Positions 1-5,918 of a DNA stretch of 5,918 nt are shown here, piece by piece. The notes under the pieces were generated by a model that worked only from the letters and a program-made list of their open reading frames with translations, was not told the DNA's origin and did no database searches. This DNA is from Bacilli bacterium (GTDB lineage Bacteria; Bacillota_I; Bacilli_A; ML615J-28; CAG-698). The stretch is from assembly GCA_028691905.1 (NCBI GenBank), contig JAQUYJ010000060.1, forward strand, positions 1 through 5,918, written 5' to 3'. Made by a program: the position numbers and the translations under genes. The first letter of the stretch is position 1, and each line of letters opens with the position of its first letter.

Positions 1-688
1 CATAGTGAAGACTTGCTCCTTCATCAACGATAATCAAAGTCCGTTCAAACTGCCCCATCTGTTCGGAATTAATCCGAAAATAAGACTGCAGCGGTTTCTC
101 AATCCGCACTCCTTTTGGAACATATATAAAGGATCCACCACTCCATACGGCACTGTTCAGTGCCGCAAATTTATTGTCTGAACCGGGAACCACTTTCCCA
201 AAATAGGATTGAAAGAGTTCCGGATATTTTTTTAAAGCCGTATCGGTATCGCAAAACAATACCCCCATCGCTTCCAGTTCCTGAATCGTGGAATGGTATA
301 CCACTTCTGATTCAAACTGCGTGGATACACCGGCCAGGAATTTTTTTTCTGCTTCCGGTATTCCCAGTTTATCAAATGTATCACGGATTTCTTCAGGAAC
401 ATCTTCCCATTTCTTTTCCACCTTATCGGAGGACTTGATATAATAGGTATAATCATCATATTGGATATGGGATAAATCCGGTCCATATTGGGGCAGAGGG
501 ATTTTATTGAACTGCTCATACGCCTTTAAGCGCTTTTCCAGCATCCACTTTGGTTCTTCCTTATAGTGGGAGATAGCCTCTATTACATCCCGATTCAATC
601 CCTTTTGGGTACGGACAACCGGTTTACTGTCTGTATGAAATCCATATTGGTATTCCCCAATGATATCTTTAATATTATTTTTATTCAT
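1..688 (-). CDS. sufB: SufB, Fe-S cluster scaffold subunit (5' part; gene runs off left edge)
   Basis: Reading the minus strand from the ATG at 688-686 gives 229 open codons up to the window edge, the N-terminal half of a protein that is usually about 465-495 residues. SufB is the cytoplasmic scaffold of the SufBCD complex, on which the nascent Fe-S cluster is assembled. The match is clear: a start of MNKNNIKDIIGEYQYGF, the segment GVLFCDTDTAL at about 142-152, and the strongly conserved stretch from SDNKFAALNSAVWSGGSF (about 170-187) through FIYVPKGVRIEKP and on to MGQFERTLIIVDEGAS (about 211-226), which is close to Bacillus-type SufB. The start is fixed by a GGGAGA ribosome binding site 5-6 bases upstream, inside the end of sufU. 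The first 8 bases (ATGAATAA) overlap the sufU stop, so translation is probably coupled. No frameshift is seen. The C-terminal half, including the catalytic core residues, lies outside the window. Confidence 0.96.
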   Translation of the reverse strand, partial: MNKNNIKDIIGEYQYGFHTDSKPVVRTQKGLNRDVIEAISHYKEEPKWMLEKRLKAYEQFNKIPLPQYGPDLSHIQYDDYTYYIKSSDKVEKKWEDVPEEIRDTFDKLGIPEAEKKFLAGVSTQFESEVVYHSTIQELEAMGVLFCDTDTALKKYPELFQSYFGKVVPGSDNKFAALNSAVWSGGSFIYVPKGVRIEKPLQSYFRINSEQMGQFERTLIIVDEGASLHY

Positions 689-1097
689 CTTTGTCTCCCA
701 ACAGTTCTTCAAAAGCTTTCCAGGCAATTGTCGCACATTTTATTCGTGCCGGAAATTGACTGATTCCCTGAAAAGCCATTGCTTCTTCCAACAACTCTTC
801 CTGGAGTACTTTTTCCCCGCGAATCAGACGATAGTAATCAGCAAGTAAATCTCTTGCCTGTTCGATATTCTTATCATGCATCAATTCACACAGAACAGAT
901 GCAGAAGCACAGCAAATCGAACACCCCGACCCATCATGATGGACTTCTTTCACTACTCCATCTTCAATTTTAGCTTCCATTGTAATATCATCCCCACAGG
1001 AAGGATTACGAAGGTGAACCTGATTGAATCCTTTTAATCCCTTGAAACGGGGATTTTTATAATGATCCAAAATGACTTGTCGATATAATTCCTGCAT
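681..1097 (-). CDS. sufU: SufU, zinc-dependent sulfur acceptor of the SUF system
   Basis: This 138-residue protein belongs to the IscU/NifU-N fold family, SufU subgroup. In Firmicutes, SufU accepts the persulfide from SufS through a zinc-ligand exchange and passes sulfur on for SufBCD; it acts in the cytoplasm. The zinc and acceptor residues are all visible: C34 and D36 in NPSCGDD, C59 in GSGCSI, and C121 in PARIKCATIAWKA. The C59-to-C121 spacing is 62 residues, equal to that in the Bacillus subtilis protein as I recall it and longer than in IscU, which marks SufU rather than IscU. The protein is about 9 residues shorter than B. subtilis SufU, mainly at the N-terminus. Three extra cysteines (C62, C63, C70) follow the second ligand, where the B. 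subtilis protein has Ser/Met/Thr-type residues. An AAAGGAG site 6 bases upstream fixes the start. The gene begins 1 base after sufS stops, and its end overlaps sufB by 8 bases. Confidence 0.95.
   Translation of the reverse strand: MQELYRQVILDHYKNPRFKGLKGFNQVHLRNPSCGDDITMEAKIEDGVVKEVHHDGSGCSICCASASVLCELMHDKNIEQARDLLADYYRLIRGEKVLQEELLEEAMAFQGISQFPARIKCATIAWKAFEELLGDKDE
694..699 (-). promoter_or_regulatory. Ribosome binding site of sufB
   Basis: GGGAGA on the minus strand lies 5 bases upstream of the ATG at 688, within the last codons of sufU. It supports the chosen sufB start, which overlaps the sufU stop codon. Confidence 0.7.
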
Positions 1098-1098
1098 A

Positions 1099-2304
1099 TT
1101 ATGCTCCTTTAAAAAAATGGATTACTTCCTGAATAGTTGCAATTAATTTATCTATATCCTGTTTGGTATTAAAAAGCCCGAGAGAAGCCCGCAGAGTTCC
1201 GTGTGGAGCATGCAGCCATTTCGACATTAACTGGGCACAGTGATGTCCGGCCCGAATGGCAATCTGATTGCCGTCAAAAAAGCTGGCAGCATCATGGGGA
1301 TGAACCCCTTTGATATTGAAAGCAATAATCGGTAATACTGCTTTGGGATTATAGACAATGACATCATCAATCTGACTGAGTAAATTCAGGGCATACTGAT
1401 GAACTGTCTGCTCCTTTTTTCCAATAACATCCATGCCCTGCTCTTCCAGAAAGGATATGGCTTCTGATAGTCCTATTGCTTCGGCGATTGCCGGTGTTCC
1501 CGCTTCAAAGCGATGGGGAATCGGTTTAATGGTAACCTGATGCAAATCAACATCGTCATTCATATCGCCCCCATATTCAATTGGATCCAGTTTTTTCAAT
1601 AATTTGCTTTTCCCATACAGGATACCGATTCCGGTCGGTCCATACATCTTATGTCCTGAAAAAGCCAAATAGTCACAATCCAGTTCTTTTACATTGATGC
1701 GCTGATGGGCAACAATCTGACTGGCATCCACAATCACAAGGATGTTGTTTTGGTGAGCGATTCGGATGATTTCCGATAATGGGGTAATTGTCCCCATGAC
1801 ATTGGAAGCATACGTAATGGCAAGAATCCTTGTTTTTGGAGTGAGCGCATTTTTAAAAACTTCAACTGTAATTTCACCGGATTCGTTTAAAGGAAGGTAG
1901 CGAAGACGGCATTGATTTTTACCGGCCAAATGCATCCAGGGCAGTACACTGCTGTGATGCTCCTGTTCGGTAGTCAGGATTTCGTCGTCCTGATTCAGCA
2001 TGGCAGCATTCATCAAACATATTTTATTTAACGATTCCGTTGCATTTCTGGTGAATACTATTTCTTCTTCCTGACTGTGAATCCAATCAGCTACTTTTTT
2101 TCTTGCTTCTTCATAGGCAAGACTTGCTTCATAACTCAATTGATATACTCCCCGATGAATATTAACCCCATACAGTTGATAATATTCATTCATTTTATCC
2201 AATACGCATTGCGGTTTAAGCGCTGTTGCTGCAGAATCCAAATAAATAAAATGAGGATGATTCACTAAAAGAGGAAAAAGCAACCGTTTATTACTGGTTT
2301 CCAT
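1099..2304 (-). CDS. sufS: SufS, group II cysteine desulfurase
   Basis: This 401-residue PLP enzyme converts L-cysteine to L-alanine and leaves a persulfide on its own active-site cysteine, to be handed to SufU. The length is normal for SufS/CsdA (about 400-410). The family landmarks are in order: YLDSAATALKP at 21-31, NIHRGVYQLS at 48-57, the ATES segment at 88-91, the EHHSS motif with PLP-stacking H116 at 115-119, PLP-contacting D193 and Q196 in VDASQ, the Schiff-base lysine K219 in SGHKMYGPTGIG, FEAGTPAIAEAIG at 266-278, and the catalytic C356 in RAGHHCAQ. The RASLGLFNT segment follows at 372-380, with substrate-carboxylate R372. The RxGHHC form and the absence of the long Cys loop place it in group II (SufS) rather than group I (IscS/NifS). 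VDASQ replaces the more usual VDGAQ, a conservative change. The start has AGGAG 7 bases upstream. The gene begins 4 bases after the sufD stop and ends 1 base before sufU. Confidence 0.97.
   Translation of the reverse strand: METSNKRLLFPLLVNHPHFIYLDSAATALKPQCVLDKMNEYYQLYGVNIHRGVYQLSYEASLAYEEARKKVADWIHSQEEEIVFTRNATESLNKICLMNAAMLNQDDEILTTEQEHHSSVLPWMHLAGKNQCRLRYLPLNESGEITVEVFKNALTPKTRILAITYASNVMGTITPLSEIIRIAHQNNILVIVDASQIVAHQRINVKELDCDYLAFSGHKMYGPTGIGILYGKSKLLKKLDPIEYGGDMNDDVDLHQVTIKPIPHRFEAGTPAIAEAIGLSEAISFLEEQGMDVIGKKEQTVHQYALNLLSQIDDVIVYNPKAVLPIIAFNIKGVHPHDAASFFDGNQIAIRAGHHCAQLMSKWLHAPHGTLRASLGLFNTKQDIDKLIATIQEVIHFFKGA
1104..1110 (-). promoter_or_regulatory. Ribosome binding site of sufU
   Basis: AAAGGAG on the minus strand, 6 bases before the ATG at 1097, sits in the last codons of sufS. 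It is a near-perfect Shine-Dalgarno sequence and confirms the start. Confidence 0.8.
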
Positions 2305-2308
2305 ATTT

Positions 2309-3322
2309 TTACTCCTGTAATTTGGTTTCTATTTTTTCCATTAAATAGGATACAATTGCATCACTTGTAAGATCACGGAAAAAGGGCTGAACAAAAGCTT
2401 TGACCATTAAATCTTCACTTTCTTTTCTGGTCAGTCCCCGGCTCATTAAATAATATAAATCATTTTCATCTATTGCACCAATGGATGCTCCATGACTGGC
2501 CATTACATCAAATTCATCGATTTCCAGAATTGGATTGGCTTGAATGGATGAAGTCGGATCGAGAATGATTCCCCGCGACAACTGGGCTAAATTACTTGCC
2601 TTTGCATCTTTCTGAATGGTGCCGTTACAGTTGAAAATCAATTCTGAATTGTTTTTCGCAATCCCAAAATTAAGCATATTGGAAGTGCTGTTACCCATGA
2701 CATGGGTTACATTGTAATCATAAATCTGTTTTGTTCCCGAGCAGTTGATGATGACATTGGCCATATCAAACTGAATACCTTCTTCCAATAAAAAGACATT
2801 GATTGTTTTATGCAACTGTTGATTATTCATCGCCAGGTCATCAATATGTATCTGACTGTTTTCCATCGCAAACAGATTGATCATGGATGTGGTTTGCTGA
2901 TTGCAGTTGCCAATATTCTTGAATGTTAACTTGGCATCTTCTTCACATACAATCTCAACTTTTGTTTTAAAATTATTGCTTACCTGATAATACAGATTGA
3001 TTATTTTTGCCTCAATAGTCTTTTTGACCATTATCAAATAGTCAGCATATTCTATATCATCATTCAGGTGAATGATTTTCAATTCACAATCCGTATTAAT
3101 CTCAATAATACTGGAAAATGGTACTTTCAAATCCACTTCTTCTTCAAAAGCAGTTTTGTTTCTTTTGTAGAAGTCATTTGTATTGTAGTAGGAATCAATT
3201 CCAACCCGAATTGTCTCGGGGAGATGACTGCGTACTGCTTTCCCGTCGTTAAAGAGAATGTAGTATTCGCTGTCTTCTATTAATTTCATTATATCGTTTA
3301 TTTTTCTTTGTAACTGTTTCAT
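2309..3322 (-). CDS. sufD: SufD, short-form SUF scaffold subunit
   Basis: This 337-residue protein is a SufB/SufD family beta-helix protein that pairs with SufB and binds SufC to form the SufBCD cluster-assembly complex. The diagnostic C-terminal block is intact: QLSRGIILDPTSSIQANP at about 247-264, then the segment with MASHGASIGAID at about 274-285, whose H277 aligns with the conserved SufD histidine (H360 in E. coli), then LYYLMSRGL and a helical tail at 290-335 that docks SufC in relatives. The repetitive beta-strand core spans roughly 70-280. It is about 85-100 residues shorter than E. coli or Bacillus SufD (about 420-440), and the missing part is the N-terminal helical region. The start ATG overlaps the sufC stop in an ATGA junction (4 bases), so there is no room for a longer N-terminus unless it read inside sufC. 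A GGAG lies 13 bases upstream, too far to be ideal, so initiation probably depends on coupling to sufC. Confidence 0.92.
   Translation of the reverse strand: MKQLQRKINDIMKLIEDSEYYILFNDGKAVRSHLPETIRVGIDSYYNTNDFYKRNKTAFEEEVDLKVPFSSIIEINTDCELKIIHLNDDIEYADYLIMVKKTIEAKIINLYYQVSNNFKTKVEIVCEEDAKLTFKNIGNCNQQTTSMINLFAMENSQIHIDDLAMNNQQLHKTINVFLLEEGIQFDMANVIINCSGTKQIYDYNVTHVMGNSTSNMLNFGIAKNNSELIFNCNGTIQKDAKASNLAQLSRGIILDPTSSIQANPILEIDEFDVMASHGASIGAIDENDLYYLMSRGLTRKESEDLMVKAFVQPFFRDLTSDAIVSYLMEKIETKLQE
2312..2316 (-). promoter_or_regulatory. Ribosome binding site of sufS
   Basis: AGGAG on the minus strand, 7 bases before the ATG at 2304, lies in the final codons of sufD. It gives sufS its own strong initiation signal although the two genes almost touch. 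Confidence 0.75.
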
Positions 3323-4131
3323 TTTTCTTTACGGGCTCCGCATGTCCCCAAAACAATGGTTCGTTTCGGTTCCACATCTTCTTCAATTCCCATTTCCTGT
3401 TTGATCCAGTCGTATCCTTCCAAATCAACCCGTTCAATCAGTTCTTTTCCTCCGCTTTTTACGATTTGACCGTTAATCATTATATGAACGACATCAACAG
3501 TTATGTAATCCAAAAGACGTTGATAGTGGGTAATAACCAACGCCCCAAATGTATCGCTTCGCATTTGATTGACGTTTTCGCCAACGATTTTCAACGCATC
3601 CACATCCAGTCCGGAGTCGATTTCATCCAGTAAAGCAAAGGAGGGCTTCAACATTTTCATCTGAAGAATTTCATTTCTTTTCTTTTCTCCGCCTGAAAAT
3701 CCTTCATTGACATAACGGTGCGGCAAATTGGGATTCATTTTCAAATCCTGAACGGCATGATCCATTTCCTTCACAAATTTGAATAATGAAACATATTCTC
3801 CTTCTTTTAACCTGGCCTGCATTGCTGACTTAATAAAATCAGCATTTGTAATACCCGGAATTTCATTCGGGTACTGCATGGCCAGAAAAATACCTTTTCG
3901 GCTTCTTTCATCGACACTCATTTGAAGAACATCTTCTCCGTTTAAAAGAATTTCGCCCTCTGTTACCTGATAGCGTGGATTTCCCATAATAACTGCAGCA
4001 AGTGTTGATTTTCCTGTTCCGTTTGGTCCCATAATGGCATGGATTTCCCCAGTTGAAATCGTCAGATTCAGACCCCGAATGATTTCCTGGTCTTCCACCT
4101 GCGCATGTAAATTACGAATTACTAGTTCCAT
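3319..4131 (-). CDS. sufC: SufC, ABC-type ATPase of the SufBCD complex
   Basis: This is the cytoplasmic ABC ATPase that drives conformational change of SufB and SufD during Fe-S cluster assembly; it is not a transporter subunit. In the 270-residue form the motifs are: Walker A GPNGTGKST at 35-43 (K41), Q-loop Q86 in AMQYPNEIPG, ABC signature FSGGEKKRNE at about 145-154, Walker B FALLDE with D169 and catalytic E170, the D-loop SGLD, and switch H202 in ITHYQRLLDY. EKKRNE directly after the signature is typical of SufC. Two ATGs are adjacent, at 4134 and 4131. The AAAGGAG site is 3 bases from the first and 6 from the second, so I take 4131; starting at 4134 adds one Met. The C-terminus carries about 20 extra residues (about 250-270, containing C264) beyond the E. 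coli length of 248. The gene overlaps apbE by 20 bases at its start and sufD by 4 at its end. Confidence 0.96.
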   Translation of the reverse strand: MELVIRNLHAQVEDQEIIRGLNLTISTGEIHAIMGPNGTGKSTLAAVIMGNPRYQVTEGEILLNGEDVLQMSVDERSRKGIFLAMQYPNEIPGITNADFIKSAMQARLKEGEYVSLFKFVKEMDHAVQDLKMNPNLPHRYVNEGFSGGEKKRNEILQMKMLKPSFALLDEIDSGLDVDALKIVGENVNQMRSDTFGALVITHYQRLLDYITVDVVHIMINGQIVKSGGKELIERVDLEGYDWIKQEMGIEEDVEPKRTIVLGTCGARKEK

Positions 4132-5266
4132 CATACACTCCTTTATAGGTATAGCCTATATTTTCAATATTGTTATTAAACAGAAAAGCTTCTTCCAAAC
4201 CACTGCTTACATATATTTCTTTGTTCTTTGTTACAAAAACTGCTTCCAGTTCTGCTTTTCCTTCAATGAATTCCATCCCGTTTTCCAATCCCATGCTGAA
4301 AACAGCAGTGGAATAGGCATCGGCAAACATCGAAATCTCGGTAATAATGGTTACAGAAATCAGACCATTGTCGAAGGAATATCCGGTTCTCGGATCAAGG
4401 ATGTGATGATAATCCACTCCCTCTTCGGTTTTGATATATCGTTCATAGGTTCCGCTGCTGACGACTGTTACATCGGTATCATAATAGGTTCCCAGGAAAT
4501 AATTATCCCAATAATTGGGTTGATACTGGCTTACATACGGGGTTTGGATTTTTATTTTCCATGGCTGATCGCTGTCATTGTAGAAGTTGGCGCCATAGGT
4601 TAACAAATTACCGCCAACATCAATGGTTGCTCTTGTGATTCCCTGTTCCAGTAAATAGGTTTTGATTAAATCACAGGCAAACCCCTTCACAATCGATCCC
4701 AAATCTATTTTCATATTTTCATCGGTTAAATAAACAGTGCTGTTGACCTCATCTATGATAATTTTCGTATAGTCAACCAGAGGCAACCGGTTAATAATAT
4801 CCTGAGGATTGGGAATCGTTTCCCGATTATCCTCCAGTTCATGATAATATTTTGCACTGAAATTCCACAACTCCCAAACAGGATAAATGGTTACATCATA
4901 AAGGGCTACTTCATCAACAATGCTTTCCCTTGCCACAGCAATTGCTTCCTTTAAAACAATTATTACATCTTCGGGTACAGTGACCGGAGCAACGCCAGCC
5001 TGCTCATTGATAAGGGAAAGATAGCTGGTTTCTTTTGTCGTACTGAAAACATTATCCAGACGGGTCGTAATTTCACTTAACTCATTGCGTAAATCATCCA
5101 GTTCTTCCAGTTTTGTTATCGTATCAACAACCTGCACTTTCGGAACAATGCTGAAAGCCATATCGAGATAAAATTCCCGATACCCATATTCCTCTTTTTG
5201 GGGACTGCATCCTCCTGCAAATACTAAAATAAATAAAAATAAAGAAAATATTGTCCATTTTTTCAT
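4112..5266 (-). CDS. apbE: ApbE-family FAD:protein FMN transferase, probable lipoprotein
   Basis: This 384-residue protein belongs to the ApbE family, Mg-dependent enzymes that cleave FAD and attach FMN covalently to Thr/Ser of target proteins such as Rnf/Nqr subunits and FMN-binding-domain proteins, usually outside the membrane. The N-terminus is MKKW, a hydrophobic stretch (about 5-17) and AGGC with C20, a lipoprotein signal that fits surface anchoring, although Ala at -3 is not the commonest lipobox residue. Family motifs in order: DLGSIVKGFACD at 188-199, IDVGGNL at 215-221, SSGTYERY at 270-277, YHHILDPRTGY at 286-296, and FADAYSTAVFSMG at 314-326, where D316 and T320 match the usual metal-binding positions. 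Length is normal for a lipoprotein-type ApbE (about 340-390). GAGG lies 7 bases before the ATG, and a promoter lies just upstream. The 3' end overlaps sufC by 20 bases. No target protein with an FMN-binding domain is encoded here. Confidence 0.93.
   Translation of the reverse strand: MKKWTIFSLFLFILVFAGGCSPQKEEYGYREFYLDMAFSIVPKVQVVDTITKLEELDDLRNELSEITTRLDNVFSTTKETSYLSLINEQAGVAPVTVPEDVIIVLKEAIAVARESIVDEVALYDVTIYPVWELWNFSAKYYHELEDNRETIPNPQDIINRLPLVDYTKIIIDEVNSTVYLTDENMKIDLGSIVKGFACDLIKTYLLEQGITRATIDVGGNLLTYGANFYNDSDQPWKIKIQTPYVSQYQPNYWDNYFLGTYYDTDVTVVSSGTYERYIKTEEGVDYHHILDPRTGYSFDNGLISVTIITEISMFADAYSTAVFSMGLENGMEFIEGKAELEAVFVTKNKEIYVSSGLEEAFLFNNNIENIGYTYKGVYDGTSNS
4138..4144 (-). promoter_or_regulatory. 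Ribosome binding site of sufC (decides between two ATGs)
   Basis: AAAGGAG on the minus strand sits inside the last codons of apbE. It is 6 bases from the ATG at 4131 but only 3 from the ATG at 4134, so the inner ATG has the better spacing. Its location within apbE makes coupled translation likely. Confidence 0.75.
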
Positions 5267-5271
5267 ATCGT

Positions 5272-5277
5272 AACCTC
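5272..5277 (-). promoter_or_regulatory. Ribosome binding site of apbE
   Basis: GAGGTT on the minus strand, with GAGG 7 bases before the ATG at 5266. It supports the start that gives a complete lipoprotein signal peptide. Confidence 0.6.
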
Positions 5278-5292
5278 GACCAACTAGAATAT

Positions 5293-5321
5293 ATTATACC
5301 AAAAAAAACTAAAAGTTGCAT
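5293..5321 (-). promoter_or_regulatory. Candidate sigma-A-type extended -10 promoter for apbE-sufCDSUB
   Basis: On the minus strand a perfect TATAAT (5293-5298) is preceded by TGG, giving a TGn extended -10. A weak -35 (ATGCAA, 5316-5321, three of six matches to TTGACA) sits 17 bases upstream. The spacer holds a run of eight T. The predicted start of transcription near 5286 leaves a leader of only about 20 bases, so there is no space for a riboswitch. A second TATAAT at 5327-5332 has no recognisable -35 and is a weaker alternative. This is the only convincing promoter before the cluster, so it probably drives all six genes. I see no clear palindromic Fur, PerR or IscR-type operator over it. 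Confidence 0.6.
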
Positions 5322-5347
5322 TAAATATTATAAGATACCTGTTATTT

Positions 5348-5375
5348 AAAAAAACCAGTCTTTTATACCGGTTTT
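5348..5375 (-). terminator. Probable intrinsic terminator of the Wzy_C-type gene
   Basis: On the minus strand AAAACCGG (5375-5368) can pair with CTGGTTTT (5358-5351) across a 9-base loop, giving 8 pairs with one G.U. A run of seven T (5354-5348) closes the stem and continues beyond it. The TAA stop of the membrane-protein gene (5365-5363) falls in the loop, so the left arm is made from its last codons. The stem has only four G-C type positions at most, so it is modest in strength. Because the arms are A- and T-flanked on both sides, it could also work on the plus strand. Confidence 0.55.
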
Positions 5376-5918
5376 CTTAAGTGAGACAGCGGGCTGTATC
5401 CAATCAGTACCAAAATCATTACAATCGGATTGAACCAGGTATGATCAACAAGGCCATAGATTAGCAAAGCAATGACCAAAAGGATCATCATGGTTGCATA
5501 AGCCTGTTTTCTCATACTTTTTTTAATCAAAGAGTACAGGAAGAAAATAAAGGAAAGCAGACCAGCCAAACCTGTTGTTGCGATAACCTGAATGAAAAAA
5601 TTGTGATAATGGGAAATTTCATAAGTTAAATTGAAAGGTGGGCTGTAGGCACCTGCCCCAAAAATGGGATATACTAAAAAAGTATTCCATCCGCTTTGAT
5701 AGATTTCCATTCTCGCTTCATCAGCAAACCATCCCCGTTCATTCATGCTTTCCAAATATTCCACTACCCCGATTGCTACCTTTTCGATTCGAAACAACGA
5801 ATATACAATCACAGCAATTAAAAACAAAGCGATATTTAAATCAATAAACAACCGTTTTCTGTCTTTTGCGTAATAAATAGCAGCTACAAGCAAAGGAATG
5901 GCGATAATGGCAAACGCC
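5363..5918 (-). CDS. Wzy_C / O-antigen-ligase-like polytopic membrane protein (3' part; 5' end outside window)
   Basis: The frame is open to the right edge, giving the last 184 residues of a larger protein; the TTG at 5893 is an internal Leu codon, since the frame continues upstream as AFAIIAIP. Hydrophobic segments suggest about five membrane spans: before AKDRKR, the DLNIALFLIAVIVYSLF stretch, GLAGLLSFIFFLYSLI, MMILLVIALLIYGLVD and PIVMILVLIGY. Between the second and third lies a large, probably extracytoplasmic loop with ARMEIYQSGWNTFLVYPIFGAGAYS and SHYHNFFIQ. This R...(pP)xxGxG...HNxxxQ pattern is characteristic of the Wzy_C domain (O-antigen ligases, WaaL, and polysaccharide polymerases, Wzy). 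In a Gram-positive the likely role is in making or attaching a surface polysaccharide; the substrate cannot be told. It is separated from apbE by a terminator and promoter, so it is not part of the SUF operon. Confidence 0.8.
   Translation of the reverse strand, partial: AFAIIAIPLLVAAIYYAKDRKRLFIDLNIALFLIAVIVYSLFRIEKVAIGVVEYLESMNERGWFADEARMEIYQSGWNTFLVYPIFGAGAYSPPFNLTYEISHYHNFFIQVIATTGLAGLLSFIFFLYSLIKKSMRKQAYATMMILLVIALLIYGLVDHTWFNPIVMILVLIGYSPLSHLRKPV

Noticed and set aside
232..519. Minus-strand ORF of 95 residues inside sufB
   Set aside because: It is in a different frame from sufB, which is strongly conserved here; the translation is rich in Ile, Pro, Lys and Trp and has no family signature.
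3249..3437. Minus-strand ORF of 62 residues spanning the sufC-sufD junction
   Set aside because: It is out of frame with both sufC and sufD, which explain the region fully. It does not supply the missing SufD N-terminus, as it ends out of frame within sufD.
4034..4603. Plus-strand ORF of 189 residues opposite apbE and sufC
   Set aside because: It is antisense to two well-supported genes with intact motifs, has no ribosome binding site that I can see, and its hydrophobic, Phe/Ile-rich translation is what antisense of such codons gives.
5124..5321. Minus-strand ORF of 65 residues across the apbE promoter and 5' end
   Set aside because: It begins upstream of the apbE promoter -10 and runs out of frame with apbE; it has no credible ribosome binding site or motif.
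5363..5893. Start of the Wzy_C-type gene at the TTG at 5893
   Set aside because: The frame remains open to the window edge with hydrophobic residues, and Wzy_C proteins normally have several more membrane spans before this point, so the gene is partial at its 5' end.

Overview
The window is a compact, low-GC stretch in which every supported gene lies on the minus strand. It reads from right to left as: the 3' end of a Wzy_C/O-antigen-ligase-type membrane protein, a short intergenic region (about 96 bases) with a probable terminator and promoter, then a tightly packed cluster apbE-sufC-sufD-sufS-sufU-sufB. The sufB gene runs off the left edge. The gene order sufCDSUB with SufU (rather than SufA or SufE) is the SUF arrangement of Firmicutes. 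AT-rich intergenic DNA, strong AAAGGAG-type ribosome binding sites and an apparent TGn extended -10 promoter fit a Gram-positive of that phylum. The short SufD might point to an Erysipelotrichia- or Mollicutes-like lineage, but this is a weak guess from sequence feel only.

Layout: 5363-5918 is the C-terminal 184 residues of a polytopic membrane protein with a Wzy_C-like loop. 5351-5375 is a hairpin that overlaps the end of that gene and is followed by T residues on the minus strand. 5293-5321 is a candidate promoter reading into apbE. 4112-5266 encodes a lipoprotein-type ApbE FAD:protein FMN transferase. 3319-4131 is sufC (ATPase), 2309-3322 sufD (short scaffold subunit), 1099-2304 sufS (cysteine desulfurase), 681-1097 sufU (zinc-dependent sulfur acceptor) and 1-688 the first 229 residues of sufB.

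How they work together: SufS takes sulfur from cysteine as a persulfide and hands it to SufU, which delivers it to the SufB-SufC-SufD complex, where the Fe-S cluster is built with ATP hydrolysis by SufC. The junctions from apbE to sufB are overlaps of 20, 4 and 8 bases or gaps of 4 and 1 bases, so the six genes look like a single translationally coupled operon. The one unusual point is that apbE is the leading gene and its 3' end contains the ribosome binding site and start of sufC. This ties an extracytoplasmic flavinylation enzyme to Fe-S assembly. I see no mobile element, CRISPR array, RNA gene or wholly new system in the window; the findings below are modest variations on known families.
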